64,000 nucleotides of DNA from Epiperipatus broadwayi (Eukaryota > Onychophora > Udeonychophora > Euonychophora > Peripatidae). The DNA lies in the NCBI GenBank assembly GCA_028023455.1, contig JAQFVV010006203.1:8598876-8662875 (forward strand), written 5' to 3'. Positions 33,998 through 46,799 of this stretch are shown here, in pieces. The notes under the pieces were generated by a model, which saw only the letters and a program-made list of their open reading frames with translations, searched no databases and was not told the DNA's origin. Made by a program: the position numbers and the translations under genes. Within the stretch, counting starts at the first letter, position 1; the number at the start of each line of letters is the position of its first letter.

Positions 33998-34608
33998 GTA
34001 AGTAAATTCAATACTTTTTTTAAAAAAAAAAAACTTTTAAAGAGATATAGATGAGACTAAGTATATATATAACTTTTACGAGTATTTAAAATTATTTTAA
34101 TTTATTTTTCAGATTATAATTGAAGGTGAAAATTTCTTATATTCAATCTTGTTTAACACCTTGATTTTAGATAATACATGAAATTTACTAATATTTACTA
34201 GCAACTACTTAAGTAGCTCTTCATTTGCGGGATTATGTATATATTTTTTAATAATTACAAGAGAGAAAGCTTACTATCTTATGAAATAAATAATTTATTC
34301 TGTAAGTGCTGTAGTGCGTTTTTTTGCCTTATAATTACAAGTTCAAATAGAAGAGTACTTATATATATATGTGTGTGTATGTGTGTGTGCGTGTGCGCTG
34401 CGAGAACGCACGTGTGTGTTATTTTTATTAGGTTTTCATTTAATATAGATTATTTTTTAAAGAATTTTAAAAAACTTTATTATTTTTGCTCTGTGCTTTT
34501 AAATTTAGTAAGAATAAAATACGAATTTATAATCCAAATGTGAGTCATATATTAGAGACTACATCACTTTTAGCACCATTAATGTGAGATTTTACATGTT
34601 TTTTTTAG
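33998..34608. other. Short intron (611 bp) with a TG tract
   Basis: Bounded by GTAAGT and tttttttag. A TG/CG-rich microsatellite lies at about 34366-34420. No transposon is present, in contrast to the long introns. Confidence 0.8.
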
Positions 34609-34851
34609 AACCAGTGCATACACTACCTCCTACTCCTCCAACCACTACAACAACAACTGTTGCAATTGTTACTACCACAGAATCATGTCCTCCTTGCCCA
34701 GAAGTTGATCCTGAAAGTTGTGAACATTACTATGTATGTGAATGTGAAAAACGTACGAGGAAAAAATGTCCAGATGGTTTAGTATTCAATACGATCACTA
34801 GACGATGTGATTCACGATGTAATGTACCCCGATGTGGTCTGTGCATACCAA
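34609..34851 (+). CDS. Chitin-binding CBM14 exon with Thr-rich linker
   Basis: Fifth visible domain, 81 codons, phase 1-1 (AA after tttttttag; donor A|GTAAGT). A proline-threonine linker (LPPTPPTTTTTTVAIVTTT) precedes the domain. This is the kind of mucin-like spacer that is O-glycosylated in peritrophins. The domain reads C-x7-C-x5-C-x9-C-x12-C-x3-C-x4-C with EHYYVCEC and GLVFNTITRRC, sharing the x3-x4 ending of the 487-684 domain. CDS follows cysteine five where others have CDW. Confidence 0.93.
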
Positions 34852-35023
34852 GTAAGTCAAATATTTAGTCCAAACCATAGCCAAACTACTTGTTTTTTTT
34901 CCTTCAATGTTTCATACTTATTATTTATTTCCCTTTTAACTTTTCACCTTTTTTTTAAAAAAAAAAAAAGATATAAAATATAAAAAGTAATAATAGTAAA
35001 TGAACTATATGTTATTTTTATAG

Positions 35024-35221
35024 CTACTCAGAAACCTTCACCATGCCAACAATCAGGTTTCGCCTATTACTCTTACCCTGCCGATTGCTCAAAGTACGGA
35101 ATTTGTATGAATTATCAAATTCTTTCTCAAGATTGCCCTGCTGGATTCTATTTTAATGAAAAGACAGGAATTTGTGATTGGAGTTCCAATTCACCTCATT
35201 GTTATGCAGGCTATACATATG
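35024..35221 (+). CDS. Chitin-binding CBM14 exon
   Basis: Sixth visible domain, 66 codons, phase 1-1 (CT after tttttatag; donor G|GTAAGA). It is only 172 bp from the previous exon. The domain runs C-x13-C-x5-C-x9-C-x12-C-x8-C with SKYGIC, GFYFNEKTGICDW and SPHC. The aromatic set (AYYSY, FYF, CDW) is fully conserved, so chitin binding is likely. It was identified from splice sites and cysteine spacing, since the frame has no ATG near its start. Confidence 0.92.
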
Positions 35222-36125
35222 GTAAGATCAAATAATTTAACACTAATCTTAATTATATACATATTATAAATTTAAAGACATAAATTTTAAAATGATGATA
35301 ATGCATAGTAATCTCAATAGGCTGCAGAAAAGAGCTTATGGTTAACTGAAAGAAGACCCTTTGGTTCCTCTTGGAGGTCTTAAAGGAACCGATCAGGGCA
35401 AATTCCTAATTTCCACTCCATATGTTCTTATTTTGTAGCTGTTATTACTATATGATTATTCATATAGTATATGTACATGGATGGGCTGTTCACCAACACA
35501 CATTAACCAGTGTGGTGTTAATGGCTTTTTACCTCTGAGTTTAAGATCAAGAAACACTATGATCTTTCTTCTCAGTTGCCTGATAGCTCTTAACAAAAAT
35601 ATCAGCTGAGTTTTCTTGAAGACAGAATAAATGTGTGTGTAAATCCAAAAAAAAATTATTAGATATTTACAATCATAACAGACAAAAATAGATTGTGGAC
35701 CTCATTCCCAGGAGGTTGTAATGACACCAGCCAAGGCAGTGGTTGGTAGCCAAAAGTGGAGACTGCTAAGAATCCCATGATTGTGAACCCAGGCTGCCAT
35801 TTGACAATGATCATTTAATTAGATACTAACAACTGCAAATCATTTTTAAGTGAAGGAAGATTGCAAGAATAAGAACTGTCTCATATTAAATGGGATATTA
35901 TTGAACTTTGTGAAGTCAGAATGAAAAGGGTATAAAACAATTGATTTAAAAAGTGGGAATGTACTCTACTACAAAGGTACAAATATTGGAAGTATAAATG
36001 AGTAAGATTTAATACAAATAAAAAATCGAAGAACAATATTGTGCAGATTTATGGTGTATTGGATAGAATAGCAAGATTAGTTATTCAATTTAATAGCAGA
36101 TACCAAATGCAGATGATTTTGGCTT

Positions 36126-36419
36126 GTGCCACAACAAGTTGCAGAATTTTTATATAGATGTGAACAGGCTTTTGATCAGACCAAACAACATTTTAAAATT
36201 GTTATAGGAGACTTTAATTCTAGAATTGGTAAACAATTGAAATATAAAAGTGGTGTAAGGAAATTTAGTTGTGGTAATAGAACTAAAACAGGGCATAGAA
36301 TTGTGGAATTTGCAGAAAAAGAAAAACTTTACGTTATGAATTCTTTTAAAGAAATGTTAATAGAAAATGAACATGGAAGCGTCCAAATGAAGGTGCAGCA
36401 GAATTGGATTATATTTTGA
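36126..36419 (+). pseudogene. RTE endonuclease fragment
   Basis: The frame contains FKIVIGDFNSRIGKQLKY, CGNRTKTGHRIVEFAEKEKL, YVMNSFKEM and an NWIIF stop where family members have the NEIDYIL motif. GDFN is the catalytic Asp-Asn block of APE nucleases. The N-terminal nuclease motifs upstream are degraded. Confidence 0.8.
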
Positions 36420-36855
36420 CTAACAGAAACTACACATTTCAAGATTGTATTGTTCTTAATAAACTCAGCTAGCCGTGATCATCGATTAAAAATGTAAGAT
36501 AGAGTTAATGCAAAACTAGAGAAACAAAAATTATTAAGAAAAACAATTTTTACAATCGGTATTCCTAATCTTCAAAAACATTCTAATAAATTTAAATTAG
36601 AATTTGAAAATCGCTTTCAAATATTAATAATTTTTGAACATAATTCAGATTTGAATAAAATTAATAAAAAATAACTAATACACTTTTTAAAAATTGCAAC
36701 AAAAATAGCTAGTAAAAAGCAGCAATTGACTAATAAAATTTCTATTGAGACTAGAAAATTTATAAAGAAAAGAAGGAATATAGAGATATACAAAAATGAT
36801 GCATTAAGGATTGAATATTGAATTTTGTAAAATGGTGTGAAAAAAGATTGATAAT

Positions 36856-38219
36856 GCAAAACTTTCCATATAGTAGTGGCACTCAGTGCAAGCCAGAATA
36901 ATCTAATGGATTCAGGAAGGTTTGTGCATAAAATCCCTATCCAGTGCCTACTTATCCCATGTCCCTAGATTAGTTTCTAGCTTATGGCTTTTATGAGTGC
37001 AGAGCATTGGATCTGAGAGCACTGCACCTGAAATTTAGGATATGATGCAACCCTCCAGCAGCCACTTTTTTACCTTAATAGCTCACTATAAAGCTTTGAA
37101 TCCAAAATGAAAACCCAATAATGTTTTCAATTCAAGCTCATTGGCTATTCATAATGATCTGAACTTAATTCAGCATCTATACTTTTTGCTGTCTTTGGTT
37201 TATTGATAACCACAGTCACTATAATGCTATTGAACAGGATTGGTGTTAGACCACTAAACATCACATGATCACCATTCTTTATGCTTACATAAGCTAATTT
37301 CACAGACACTAAACTCTCCATATAGTAGCACCGCTCAGTGAAACCAGAGTAATCAATGAATGCAGGAAGGTTCATGCATAAAATCCCTATCTAGTGACTT
37401 TTCATCCAAAATACCCAGACTAGTTCTAGCTTGTGGCTTTCATTCTTGAGGAGCCTTGAGATCTTGAATTGAAAACCTTATTGTGTTTTTATTTTGGACA
37501 CAAAGCTTTATAGTTAGCTAATAAGGTAAAAGATGGCTGCTGGAGGGTTGCATTTGATCCTAAGTTCTAGGTGCAGTGTTCTCAGATCCAAAGCTCCTCA
37601 CAGGTGAAACTGACAAGCAAAAAACCAGACTGGGAATATTGGATGACTATACACTAGATAGTGATTTTATGCAAAAGCCTTTCTGCATACATTGATTACC
37701 CTGGCTTGCCTCTGTGAAAACAGCTTGTGTAAGCATAAAGAATGATGATCATGTGATGTTTAGTGGTTTAATACCAATCCTGCCCTATAGAATTATAGTG
37801 ATTGTGATTATTACAGAAACAGACACACCCCAAAGTATGGATGCTGGACTGAGTTCAGATATATATGACTACACAAGCTAATGAGCTTAAATTTAAATCA
37901 TTATTGTGTTTTCATTTTGGACTCAAAGCTCCATAATTAGCTAATAAGGTAAAAAGTGGCTTCGGGAGAGTTGCATTAGATTCTAACTTCTAGGTGTAGT
38001 ACTCTCAGATCCAGGGCTCCTCACTAATAAAAGCCACAAGCTAGAAACTGGTCTGTGAGTATTGTATAAGTAGGCACTGGAGAGGGATTTTCTGCATAAA
38101 CCTTCCTGCATCCATTGATTACTCTGACCTGCATTGAATGATGCTACTGTGTGGAGAGTTTTGCCTCTCTGAAAACAGATTACGTAAGCATAAAGAATGA
38201 TGATCGCGTGATATTTAGT
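36856..38219. repeat. Four-unit PLE terminal-repeat array, inverted about its centre
   Basis: Two forward units (starting aaaactttccatatag and aaactctccatatagtag) are followed by two inverted units that end near gatatttagtg. Landmarks such as cactgcacctg, gcagccac and catgatcaccattctttatgc recur in each. Short similar flanks (gattgataatg and gttgatactg) may be a target duplication. Each unit has a hammerhead-like block with core lesions. Confidence 0.8.
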
Positions 38220-38459
38220 GAGTTGATACTGATATAAGAAAATATAATTGTAAACTAGCAAGGAAAGGATATAGAAGAGAATAAAAGTCTTAAGAGTGTA
38301 AAACAACATTTTGATATTGGTATGAAACTTATATCTGCAATAAAAAAAGATCGATCTATTACTAAAAAGTAAGATGAAATGTGTTGAAGAATTTTTTCAA
38401 TAATTATATAGTAATAAAGAACAAATATTTCCTATAACTATTATAATTTCTGAATTATC

Positions 38460-39860
38460 CAGGATTTTAAATAAATAAGTGAGGCATGCAATTAAATTTA
38501 TAAAGAAGGGAAAATCTTCAGGTAACGATAGAATTATAATCGATATTTTAAAAGAAGCAAGTGAAGAAATCCATATCTTAAAAGAAGCAAGAATTTTTTG
38601 GCAAAATTATATATTAAATGTCTAAATGATAATAATGTACAAGATTTTTGGAAGAATGCAGTATTAATATTAATAATTAAAAGAGGTGATAAAGAAGTGG
38701 TTAGAAATTATAGACCTATCAGTCTTTTATTAATTTTATACAAAATCTTTAACTAGATAATTACAAATTGTCTACAAAAAAACCAAAAGAATAAGCCGGA
38801 TTTAAAAGTGCTTTTAGTATAGTGGATCATATTCAAGTATTGAGAAAAGCTATAGAAAGGACCAATGAATATAAATTGCTATTATGCTTTGCGTTTGTAG
38901 ATTATTAAATGGCATTTCTTTCTAAAGCATTTCTTCAGTGATTAAAGCATTGAATTATCAAGGTATAGTTCCTGGTTATTGCCATATTCTGAAGAGTATT
39001 TATAAAAATGCAACAGCAACAATTAGATTATGTAACCATACTCGGAAGGTTAATGTTGAGATGGGTGTAAAACATGGTGACTCCTTATTTCCAAAAAAAC
39101 ATTTTACAGCAGTGCTGCAAGAAATATTTTGTGGATTAAAATGGAAAGCTAAATGAATAAAAGTAAATGGAGTTTATTTAAGTCATTTATATTTTGCTGA
39201 TGATGTAGTTGTTTTTTCAAATAATGCTTTAGAGCTGCAGGAAATGTTGCAGAAATTTATCAGATGAAAGTAGGACTAAAGATAAATGTTAAAAAGATTA
39301 AAGTACTGTTCAATGGATTTTATCAAATTACGAAAATAAAGATTATGATGAGTTAGAAGTTAACAGCTACAAATACCTTGGTCAGATTATTAATGCAGAT
39401 GAAACTTAATAGATGAAATTAATCATAGAATTAAACTTGTTTGGAGTGCATATGGTAGAAATAACTTAATACTAAAAGGAAATATGTCTATGTATTTGAA
39501 AAGAACGGTTTTAACAAATGTAATACCAGTTCTTACTTATGGATCTGGGACTTTGACACTTATTAGAAGAGCAATACAAAGACTTCAGACAACTCAAAGA
39601 AATATGTAGAGACGCATGTTAGTAACAAGACGAGATTGAAAATGCAATACATGGATAAGAGAACAAAAAGGTGCTATTGACACCACTGAAATAATTAAGA
39701 GACTGAAATAGAGTTGAGCTGGACATATTGCTAGAAGAGATAATGATTGTAAAAGAATCAGAAAGAGACCCCATGTGAGATGGATGAAGAGACTAGAGAT
39801 CAGAGAAGATGGATTGAACTTGGAGAGATCTTCATTCTGCAGTACATTCATAATAGTTGA
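38460..39860 (+). pseudogene. RTE reverse transcriptase remnant
   Basis: Pieces in order: AIKFIKKGKSSGNDRIIID, NYRPISLLLILYKIFN, VIKALNYQGIVPGYCHILK, RKVNVEMGVKHGDSLFPK (motif B region), YFADDVVVFSNNALELQ (motif C at about 39190-39240), NNLILKGNMSMYLKRTVL and SWAGHIARRDNDCKR. These are standard RTE RT and post-RT landmarks. Frameshifts and stops occur between nearly all of them. Confidence 0.8.
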
Positions 39861-39885
39861 CAATGAAGATGATGATGGATCTTTT

Positions 39886-42369
39886 TTATGAAATAAAATA
39901 GGCTAGGTAATTAACATCTGTATCTTTACAAAATTATATCTAAACTTGTTGCTTAATATGAGTAGCTTTATATATAAGAAAATTTTAGTGATTGTTTATA
40001 TATATATACCCATAAACAAATTTGGATAGATATAAACTCCAATGACAATGCTTGGAATATTTATTATTTTATTGCCATAATACATATTGAAGAATAATTG
40101 GTCAGTTATTTTATGTAATATTGTAATCAAACCACAAATGTTTTAACCACTGTTAATGGAGTTTGTAACTGTTCCAAATTTATGCAATTATTATGTACAT
40201 ATATATGTGCACATAAACAAAAAATAACATGGCTGCATTATAAAGACCACTGTGAGCAAATTTTTTTTCCCAATAATGAAAATTACTGGAGAAGCATTCC
40301 TTACTCATTATAGTTACTGACGACTGCCACTTGATGGAAATCCTTTATGATTTATATGTCGATATTTAGATTAAAAAAACATCCGAATTTCCACATATTG
40401 ACTAATATGAATGGTTATCTGTGTTTACTATTGCATCTGCTTAATTAAATATTGGAAATTTATCAGTTATGAAGTATTTTGAATAAATTCTAATTCATGG
40501 AGATGGCAATTAATTGCACTAATTCTTTTATAAGAAGATCAGTTTGTTTATATATATGATGTTAAAAATAATGTTTAAGTACAGAAGATCATTAAATGTT
40601 AATGAAGAGCTGCATACAATTAAGATAGTTTATAAAGATATATTCTTTTTTAAAACATTTCTGTACCATTTATTGAAAGCTTCAGTGATAATATATATCA
40701 GATGATAGTGTTTAATAAGTCCTTATACTGTGCTCTCTTATCTAATATCCCTGACTATTTTCCAGCTTATCGCTTTTATGAGTAAAGAGTTTGGATTTTG
40801 GAATAGTGCATCTTTACCTTTAGGATCTAATGTATCTTTCCATTAGCAGCTATCATTTACCTCTCTGTTTTACTATCAAGTTCTATCAGCCCAAACTGAA
40901 AACATTCAAATATTTCTAGCCTAAGCCAAATTTTTGGAAAATCATATAGATCTGAAACAATTTCGACTTCTATTCATTGTGGTGTCTTTAGTTTTTTAAC
41001 AAGTAAAGAATGTATGATTCTAGCTTACATATTGCAATTCCAAGAAAGCCGCCATAAGCTTGAAACTAATCTGAGGATTTTGGATAGGACAATATAGAAT
41101 AGGCATTTAATAAGCATAGTTATTTGGCATCTATTATTACTTACTAAAAGTGGCATAGAAATAGTCAAAAACGTATACTGCTATAACAGCAATATTTAAG
41201 CTGGAGTCAGGTGATAAGTCACGACATATGTTGGTGGAATATACATTGCTGTAATACACAAAATCATTACAATAACTCTTGGGATTTTAAATGTTGTTAT
41301 TATCAGAGAATAAACAAAATTTGATAATTGAATTGTGACGTAAGGACCATATATTGAATAAAGAGTGAATAAATATACAGAATTATTTTAGTAAATTAAG
41401 ACAGATACAAGTTGTAAACAGTAAGAAATATATGATTTTAACTCTTGTATTGGAGAGCTAATTAAGTCCTTAAATCTTGTATTTATGTATCTTGCCTAAA
41501 TCACCACTCCCTCCCTTTTCATTTGTTTACAAAAAGCTATAAAAGAGATATATTGTGTGTCACAATTTGATTATCCAAGGTTATTTAATTGTTTGGAAAT
41601 TTTACTAAAGTGACTATTTTTTTAGGACTTACAGTAATTGATATCAAATATTTTCACCAAAAATTGTGCACCTAACTAAACTATTAATTTCAAAACATCT
41701 ACAAATTCCTTATCAAATTTAAAAATACATATACAATTTTCTGTTATATGTTTATAACATATAGAGAAAGTTTCATTCCATTATCAAAATGATTTTTATC
41801 TTTTTTTTTTCTTTTAGGCTTAATCCAGTATAAACTCACTCTTTCCAACACTTTTACCAGATGTCATTTTTATACATATCTCTACTTTCAGTAAATTTTG
41901 AGTTATTTTCAAGGACGAATTTATAAAACACGATTTGAGATTTACTCATTTTTAAAACATGTAAAGGAATATGATTATTTTGAAATTGACCTACTTATTG
42001 ACTTTGTTAGTAATTACTTTTGGAAATGTTATGAACATTATAGAAAACAATCAAATGGATATAGGACTGAACTTTACATTGAATAAATAACTTGACTTGT
42101 CTTACCCCTATTATAACACCATATATAGTGCTCAGCTATCGTGTGTTGTCGTCTTCAATCATTTTTTAATGTGTGTGAGATTTTATGTGTAAAAAATATT
42201 GTAATCTGATTTAAAAAGTCATCCATTGTTGGACATTAAATTAGTTATATTTGTTTTTTAATATAAAAATTAAAACGAATATTTTTGTGAAGAAAACATA
42301 ATTTCTAGCTTTAAAACTTATTTGTGAATGCCATATTTAGTCTAAATACATTATTTCATACATATAAGT
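39886..42369. other. Intron sequence with one highly diverged PLE-repeat copy
   Basis: At about 40730-41000 the phrases ccctgactattttccagctt and tttaggatctaatgtatc recall the PLE terminal repeat, but at low identity. The acceptor-like cttttag at 41813-41819 leads into no cysteine-rich frame. Nothing else was recognised. Confidence 0.4.
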
Positions 42370-42927
42370 TGACGTGTATGCGTCAAACAAAGGAGAAATT
42401 TAGACAGTTTTGCGTAAGTTAAAATATTAGTTTAATTTCCAGCAAAATTCAATTACATACATAACTGTTATGTTGGTAAAGCACTCCTTTAAAGTTAGGT
42501 ACTATAGGTCTGCCCGTTAGGGCCACTTTAGTTTCTTATTTTTTACTACTACCGATTCGCCCTCTATACCTCATTTATATACCCGACTTCTGGAGTTCAA
42601 ACAAAACATCTCTCATTCCATAAATACCTCTCCTTACATGGCCTGTTAACTGAGCCCTTCACTAGTCCCTATGGGTTTTGATTAATCCCCAAATTCACCT
42701 TATAAGATGAGGTATTTTGGTGGTAAATTTTACTTAAACCTTTCACACCATATATGGTTATTTTCTACATGACATCGTTACATTAGATGTAATATTATTT
42801 AGTTATACACTTCTAATATTATTTAGTCATACAATTCTATACTAATATATGAATTCCCCTAATTTTACAATACTATTTACATAATAAATTTTAAACAATC
42901 CTAAACTGACTTGTCCATGACACCACA
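42370..42927 (-). repeat. 3' LTR of the pol-deleted element
   Basis: 558 bp. It is preceded in element sense by gggagcaggag (42928-42938), a polypurine tract. It contains a short internal duplication of taatattatttag-t(t/c)ata near 42790-42825 that the other LTR lacks. Confidence 0.9.
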
Positions 42928-42939
42928 CTCCTGCTCCCA

Positions 42940-43700
42940 TTCCACGAGTATTGGTTATTTCACAAAGTCTTTTAGGTATGCAGGTGATTTTCTATTTCAT
43001 CTTGGGTAGGGGTACCCTTGCTCTTCTCTTGACTGCTTCTCTTTACTTGAATTCTCTGTTTCTGTCTGTTCTTTGCTCATCATTGGCTCTTTAGTTTTAG
43101 GTATATTATCTGCTTCTCCAATTTCTGCTTGGATTTCTGAGTTAGCAACTTGGATCTCACTGATCTCTGGTTTAGTCTTTTTTGATTTGTTCTCATTGTT
43201 TTGGTCAGGGTATCTTCCAACTCCAGTGGTGAATGTGGTTAAAATGTCTTTTGTATACCATCTCACCTTCCATTTGCACCATCTCGCAATATTCTTTGAA
43301 GTTATGCTGACTACTTCACCTTTTATCCAGATTTTCCACAGACAATCTCTAATCCACATCTTCTCATCAACAATGAACTTCTCATACTCAGTCTGTAATC
43401 TTATAGCTTCTTCTCTCTGTCTTCTTTCAATTTCTTTCTGTCAAAGCCACTCTTGATGCCTTTGTCGAGCTGCTTCATGTAATTCTCATTCATGCTGTCA
43501 CTGCCACACATGAATTCTTTCTTCCTTAATTTTATCAAAAATTAGCAAGTTCTTTTTCCCAAGTTTGCTTGTCAGATAATTAGATTTGAAAGTATTTTCA
43601 CTTCTGTAACTCTTAACTTTCACAACTGGTTTTCCTTTGTTTTTATTCAAATTCTGTGAACTCACATTATTTGCTTCAGATGGCTCATCCACCTTGCTTC
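42940..43700 (-). pseudogene. Integrase C-terminal-like tail and charged helix region
   Basis: The 43692-43498 frame (VVKVKSYRSENTFKSNYLT, LGKKNLLIFDKIKEERIHV) continues through a frame with QRHQEWL, IERRQREEAIRLQTEYEKF, and then 43359-42997 with IWIKGEVVSITSKNIARW and VRWYTKDILTTFT, GVGRYPDQNN. The latter block looks like the end of a gypsy integrase. The helix-rich stretch occupies the position from which RT and the integrase core are absent. Function is unknown. Confidence 0.5.
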
Positions 43701-43829
43701 GCTGTGCATATGATACTTTCTAGATTTTGCATATTACAGGTATCCAGTAATCCTTTAACTTTAGTTGCACCAGTGCTGTTTGTATTTGACCCAACCTTGT
43801 ACTAAATAGAAGTGGAAATTTATTTTGTA

Positions 43830-44860
43830 TTTTTTTTCCAATATAATTTTTTTTATTACCTTGATTGTGATTCCCAATGGTCAGAACCAGTTTCTACTGA
43901 TTAGTGGGTTTATTTGGTTATGCACTATAAATAATGGTAGCACTCTGCTGTTTGCATTCAATTTTACTCTCACCATAACTCGTCCGACAATCTCAACCGT
44001 GTTTCCATTTACGTCTCTAGCGCCAACTTTGGTCTTCTCGATTTTTTTTTAAATCTGCTTTCTTTAGTAATGTTCTTCCATTCTCTTAAAGACATAAGAG
44101 AGACTCTTGAGCCACTATCTATTTCCATTTTGAAACAATTTCTTTCTATGTTTAATGTTTGCTTAATTTCGGATTTTGCGCTTTTTAACGTTTTTATATC
44201 ATACATTTCTGGGGATTGCTTTCTTAAACTTAATCGGTCGAGTTTTCTCACCAGAGGTTTCGTAATCCATGGCTTGATAGTTTTGCTGGGATTGACAACA
44301 GTTTTGCTCGAGGTGTCCTGGTTTTCCACAGCTCTAACATACACGATTGCACCTCTAATCTTTCTGGCTCCTGCCTTTCCCATCTCATTCAACTATTCTC
44401 TGGATTGACTGATACTGTATACACTGTTCATGTGCCATTTCCTTTTTTATTGCTTCCTTATATGCTATGGTCAAGTCTGCTAGTAAATGTTCGTGGAATT
44501 TTGTTTCGTGTAATCCTAGTAACAATTGTTCAAGGAGTACTTCTTCTAAGAACTGGCCATAAGCACAATTTTTTGCTAACTCATGTAAAACCACATCATA
44601 TCTCTTAAAGGTTTCATCTTTTTCCTGTTGTCATAGTCTAAAATGTAATCTTGCAATATGTTTTGATGGTAAAGGGCAGAACTCTGCAGTTAATTTCACA
44701 ACTACCTCATTATATGGTGATATTTCAGGCTCACACAAACAGTTGGCTATTTCTAATACTTTGATCCCTGCAAAACCCAAAAGAGTAGCTATATTTATAT
44801 GATTTTCTTTGACCCTATTTACCAGGAAATATTTCTCTACTAATTTTACATACAATGGCC
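43830..44860 (-). pseudogene. gag, zinc knuckle and aspartic protease of LTR element
   Basis: In sense order: gag 44855-44631 (EKYFLVNRVKENHINIATLL, LTAEFCPLPSKHIARLHF), gag 44594-44385 (LAKNCAYGQFLEEVLLEQLL, LLADLTIAYKEAIKK), a CCHC knuckle near 44338-44290 (SCGKPGHLEQNC, its first Cys followed by a stop), and protease 44165-44060 with FKMEIDSGSRVSLMSLREW, where DSG is the catalytic Asp motif. The protease tail VNGNTVEIVGRVMVRVKL and PLISRNW follows near 44020-43890. Confidence 0.8.
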
Positions 44861-45015
44861 AGTTGCCCAGATTTTCAACATCGAAGTCTGCTATTCACAA
44901 TTGTATGATGGCAGCCATTTTCAATGCATGAATTTATCTCCAGTTGCGGTTCCCTTTTTTGGTTTATACTGAAGTCCAACATTTGTTTGCTGTTTCCAAA
45001 ATCTGTCTAATAGTA

Positions 45016-45033
45016 ATCCTGTCGATTGCACCA
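45016..45033 (-). promoter_or_regulatory. Primer-binding site
   Basis: Four bases inside the 5' LTR, the element reads TGGTGCAATCGACAGGAT. Its complement ends in ACCA, so it looks like the 3' end of a tRNA. The tRNA species was not identified. Confidence 0.65.
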
Positions 45034-45037
45034 GGTT

Positions 45038-45572
45038 TGACATGTATGCATCAAACAAATGAGAAATTTAAACAGATTTGTGCAAGTTAAAATATTAGTA
45101 ATTTCCAGCAAAATTCAATTGCATACATAACTGTTACATATGTTGGTAAAGCACTTCTTTAATGTTGGGTATCAAAGGTTTGCCTGTTAGGGCCACTTTA
45201 GTCTTTTATTTTTTACTACTACCGATTTTCCCTCTATATCCCACTTATATATTCGACTTCTGGAGTTCAAACAAAACATCTCTCATTCCATAAACACCTC
45301 TCCTTATATGGTCTGCTAACTGAGTCCTCCACTAGTCCCTATGGGTTTTGATTAATCCCCAAATTCACCTTATAAGACGAGGTATTTTGGTAGTAAATAT
45401 TATTTAAACCTTCACACCATATATTGTTATTTTCTACATGACATCGTTACATTAGATCTAATATTATTTAGTTATATAATTTTATACTAATTTATGAATT
45501 CCCCTAATTTTACAATACTAATTACATAATAAATTTCAAACAATCCCAAACTGATTTGTCCGTGACACCACA
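45038..45572 (-). repeat. 5' LTR of the pol-deleted element
   Basis: 535 bp with TGTGGTGTCA at its start and a CA end, next to the primer-binding site. It differs from the other LTR by scattered substitutions and a few small gaps. Confidence 0.9.
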
Positions 45573-46574
45573 TAAGTGTCTACTGCTTTTGAATTGACTT
45601 GACATTATAACATGATATGATTAATTAGAAATGATTAAAATGTGCTCAAAAGGTTGAACAAATGAAAGGAGAATAACGTATCTAAAAAAAAAAAAAATGG
45701 GCAATTTCACTTTAAGAGTGTGTCGTAGAATATATTCTATTAATTTATATAACTGACACTGGAGCCCAAAATTGATTTGACAGCATCTAATAATAAAAAA
45801 ACTGTATATAATTTAATAATTAAAATTAAGAATTAACTCAAATATCAGTTTAATTAAACCTATGTTTCAGAGTCAGATATAGACTGTATGCATACTTGTA
45901 ATTGATACTTATGACTTCGTTGATTATTATAAGGTTTTGTATAGTAAAAAATAATATATATATGTGTGTGTGTGTGTTATAATCAAAATAAATTTGCTTA
46001 TAAAGAGAGTATACTTTAAAAACTTCAACTCTCTTATTCTTAATAAAACATAAGATTGTAGACATTGAAAAATTATGCAAATGATTTTTTCTGATATAAT
46101 TTTGAATGAATTAGAATTCTGTGTAATTTTGTGAAGTATTACAATCTGGATGCTGCAGGCAAAATCTCAACAAGAAAGGCAGAATTATATTTTATTGACA
46201 AATTAGCCTTTTTAGTTAGGCGAAGTTACTTTTAACATGAACTTTATTGTTGAACCAAGCGATTACGTAGATTATTTTAATTTATGCGTATAGTACTTAT
46301 TGCATATCTACATATTATATTTTAATTTGTATTGAAGTTAATATTTTATATCTATATGGACATATATATATATATTGACTTACATCAGATTAAAAAAGGA
46401 TTCTATTTATGTCGAGGAGAGTTAATTAGGATATGATCTATACTGTTCAATTTAACTAGTTTTTGGGGTTAATGTTTGAGTAGTTGATTAATTATATATG
46501 AATTTTTAAAATAATGTGAAGCCTATATGTTTACTGAAAGGTATTGAATGTTAAAGCAAAGATTTGATCGCTAA
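45573..46574. other. Intron sequence, nothing recognised
   Basis: AT-rich with a short TG run near 45963-45976. No gene or element was supported. Confidence 0.5.
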
Positions 46575-46799
46575 TTTTTATTTTATTTATTTTGTTGTAA
46601 AAATGTGATTGTAGCTTTGTGGGGGAGGGGGATTGAAGCAAAAATGTCACCTAGAAAACCAAAAAATGAATGAAATAAACATTGTTGATCTAGTACTTGA
46701 AGAACGTTCTCTCACCGTTGATGAGTATTATGAGTGAGGCTGATTGGGACTTAGTGATATATGTAATGAGAGTTCGATAAATTTGAAGTGATAGTCATT

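Larger units (their letters stand above)
35330..39885 (+). mobile_element. RTE-clade LINE, decayed, interrupted by PLE repeats
   Basis: An untranslated lead similar to 56220-56520 is followed by an APE endonuclease (36126-36419) and RT pieces (38460-39800). The 3' end has GAT units. Order, small size and the endonuclease wording are RTE. A 1.36-kb terminal-repeat array is inserted between endonuclease and RT (36856-38219). It lies in sense in the 18-kb intron, starting about 110 bp after the donor of the 35024-35221 exon. Confidence 0.8.
42370..45572 (-). mobile_element. Complete pol-deleted Ty3/gypsy-like LTR element, TSD TAAGT
   Basis: LTRs at 42370-42927 and 45038-45572 begin TGTGGTGTCA and end TGTCA in element sense. 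The five bases TAAGT lie directly outside both ends (42365-42369 and 45573-45577), a typical gypsy target duplication. In element order come a primer-binding site, gag, zinc knuckle, protease, a charged helix-like region, an integrase C-terminal-like tail and a purine tract. RT, RNase H and the integrase core are missing. Internal stops are present. It lies antisense to the host gene. Confidence 0.88.

Noticed and set aside
34235-34543. 102-codon frame in the 611-bp intron
   Set aside because: It spans a TG microsatellite, with Cys-Val repeats caused by that tract. No CBM14 pattern.
41813-42086. Acceptor-like cttttag followed by an open frame as an extra exon
   Set aside because: The frame has no cysteine pattern, the phase does not fit, and no good donor follows.
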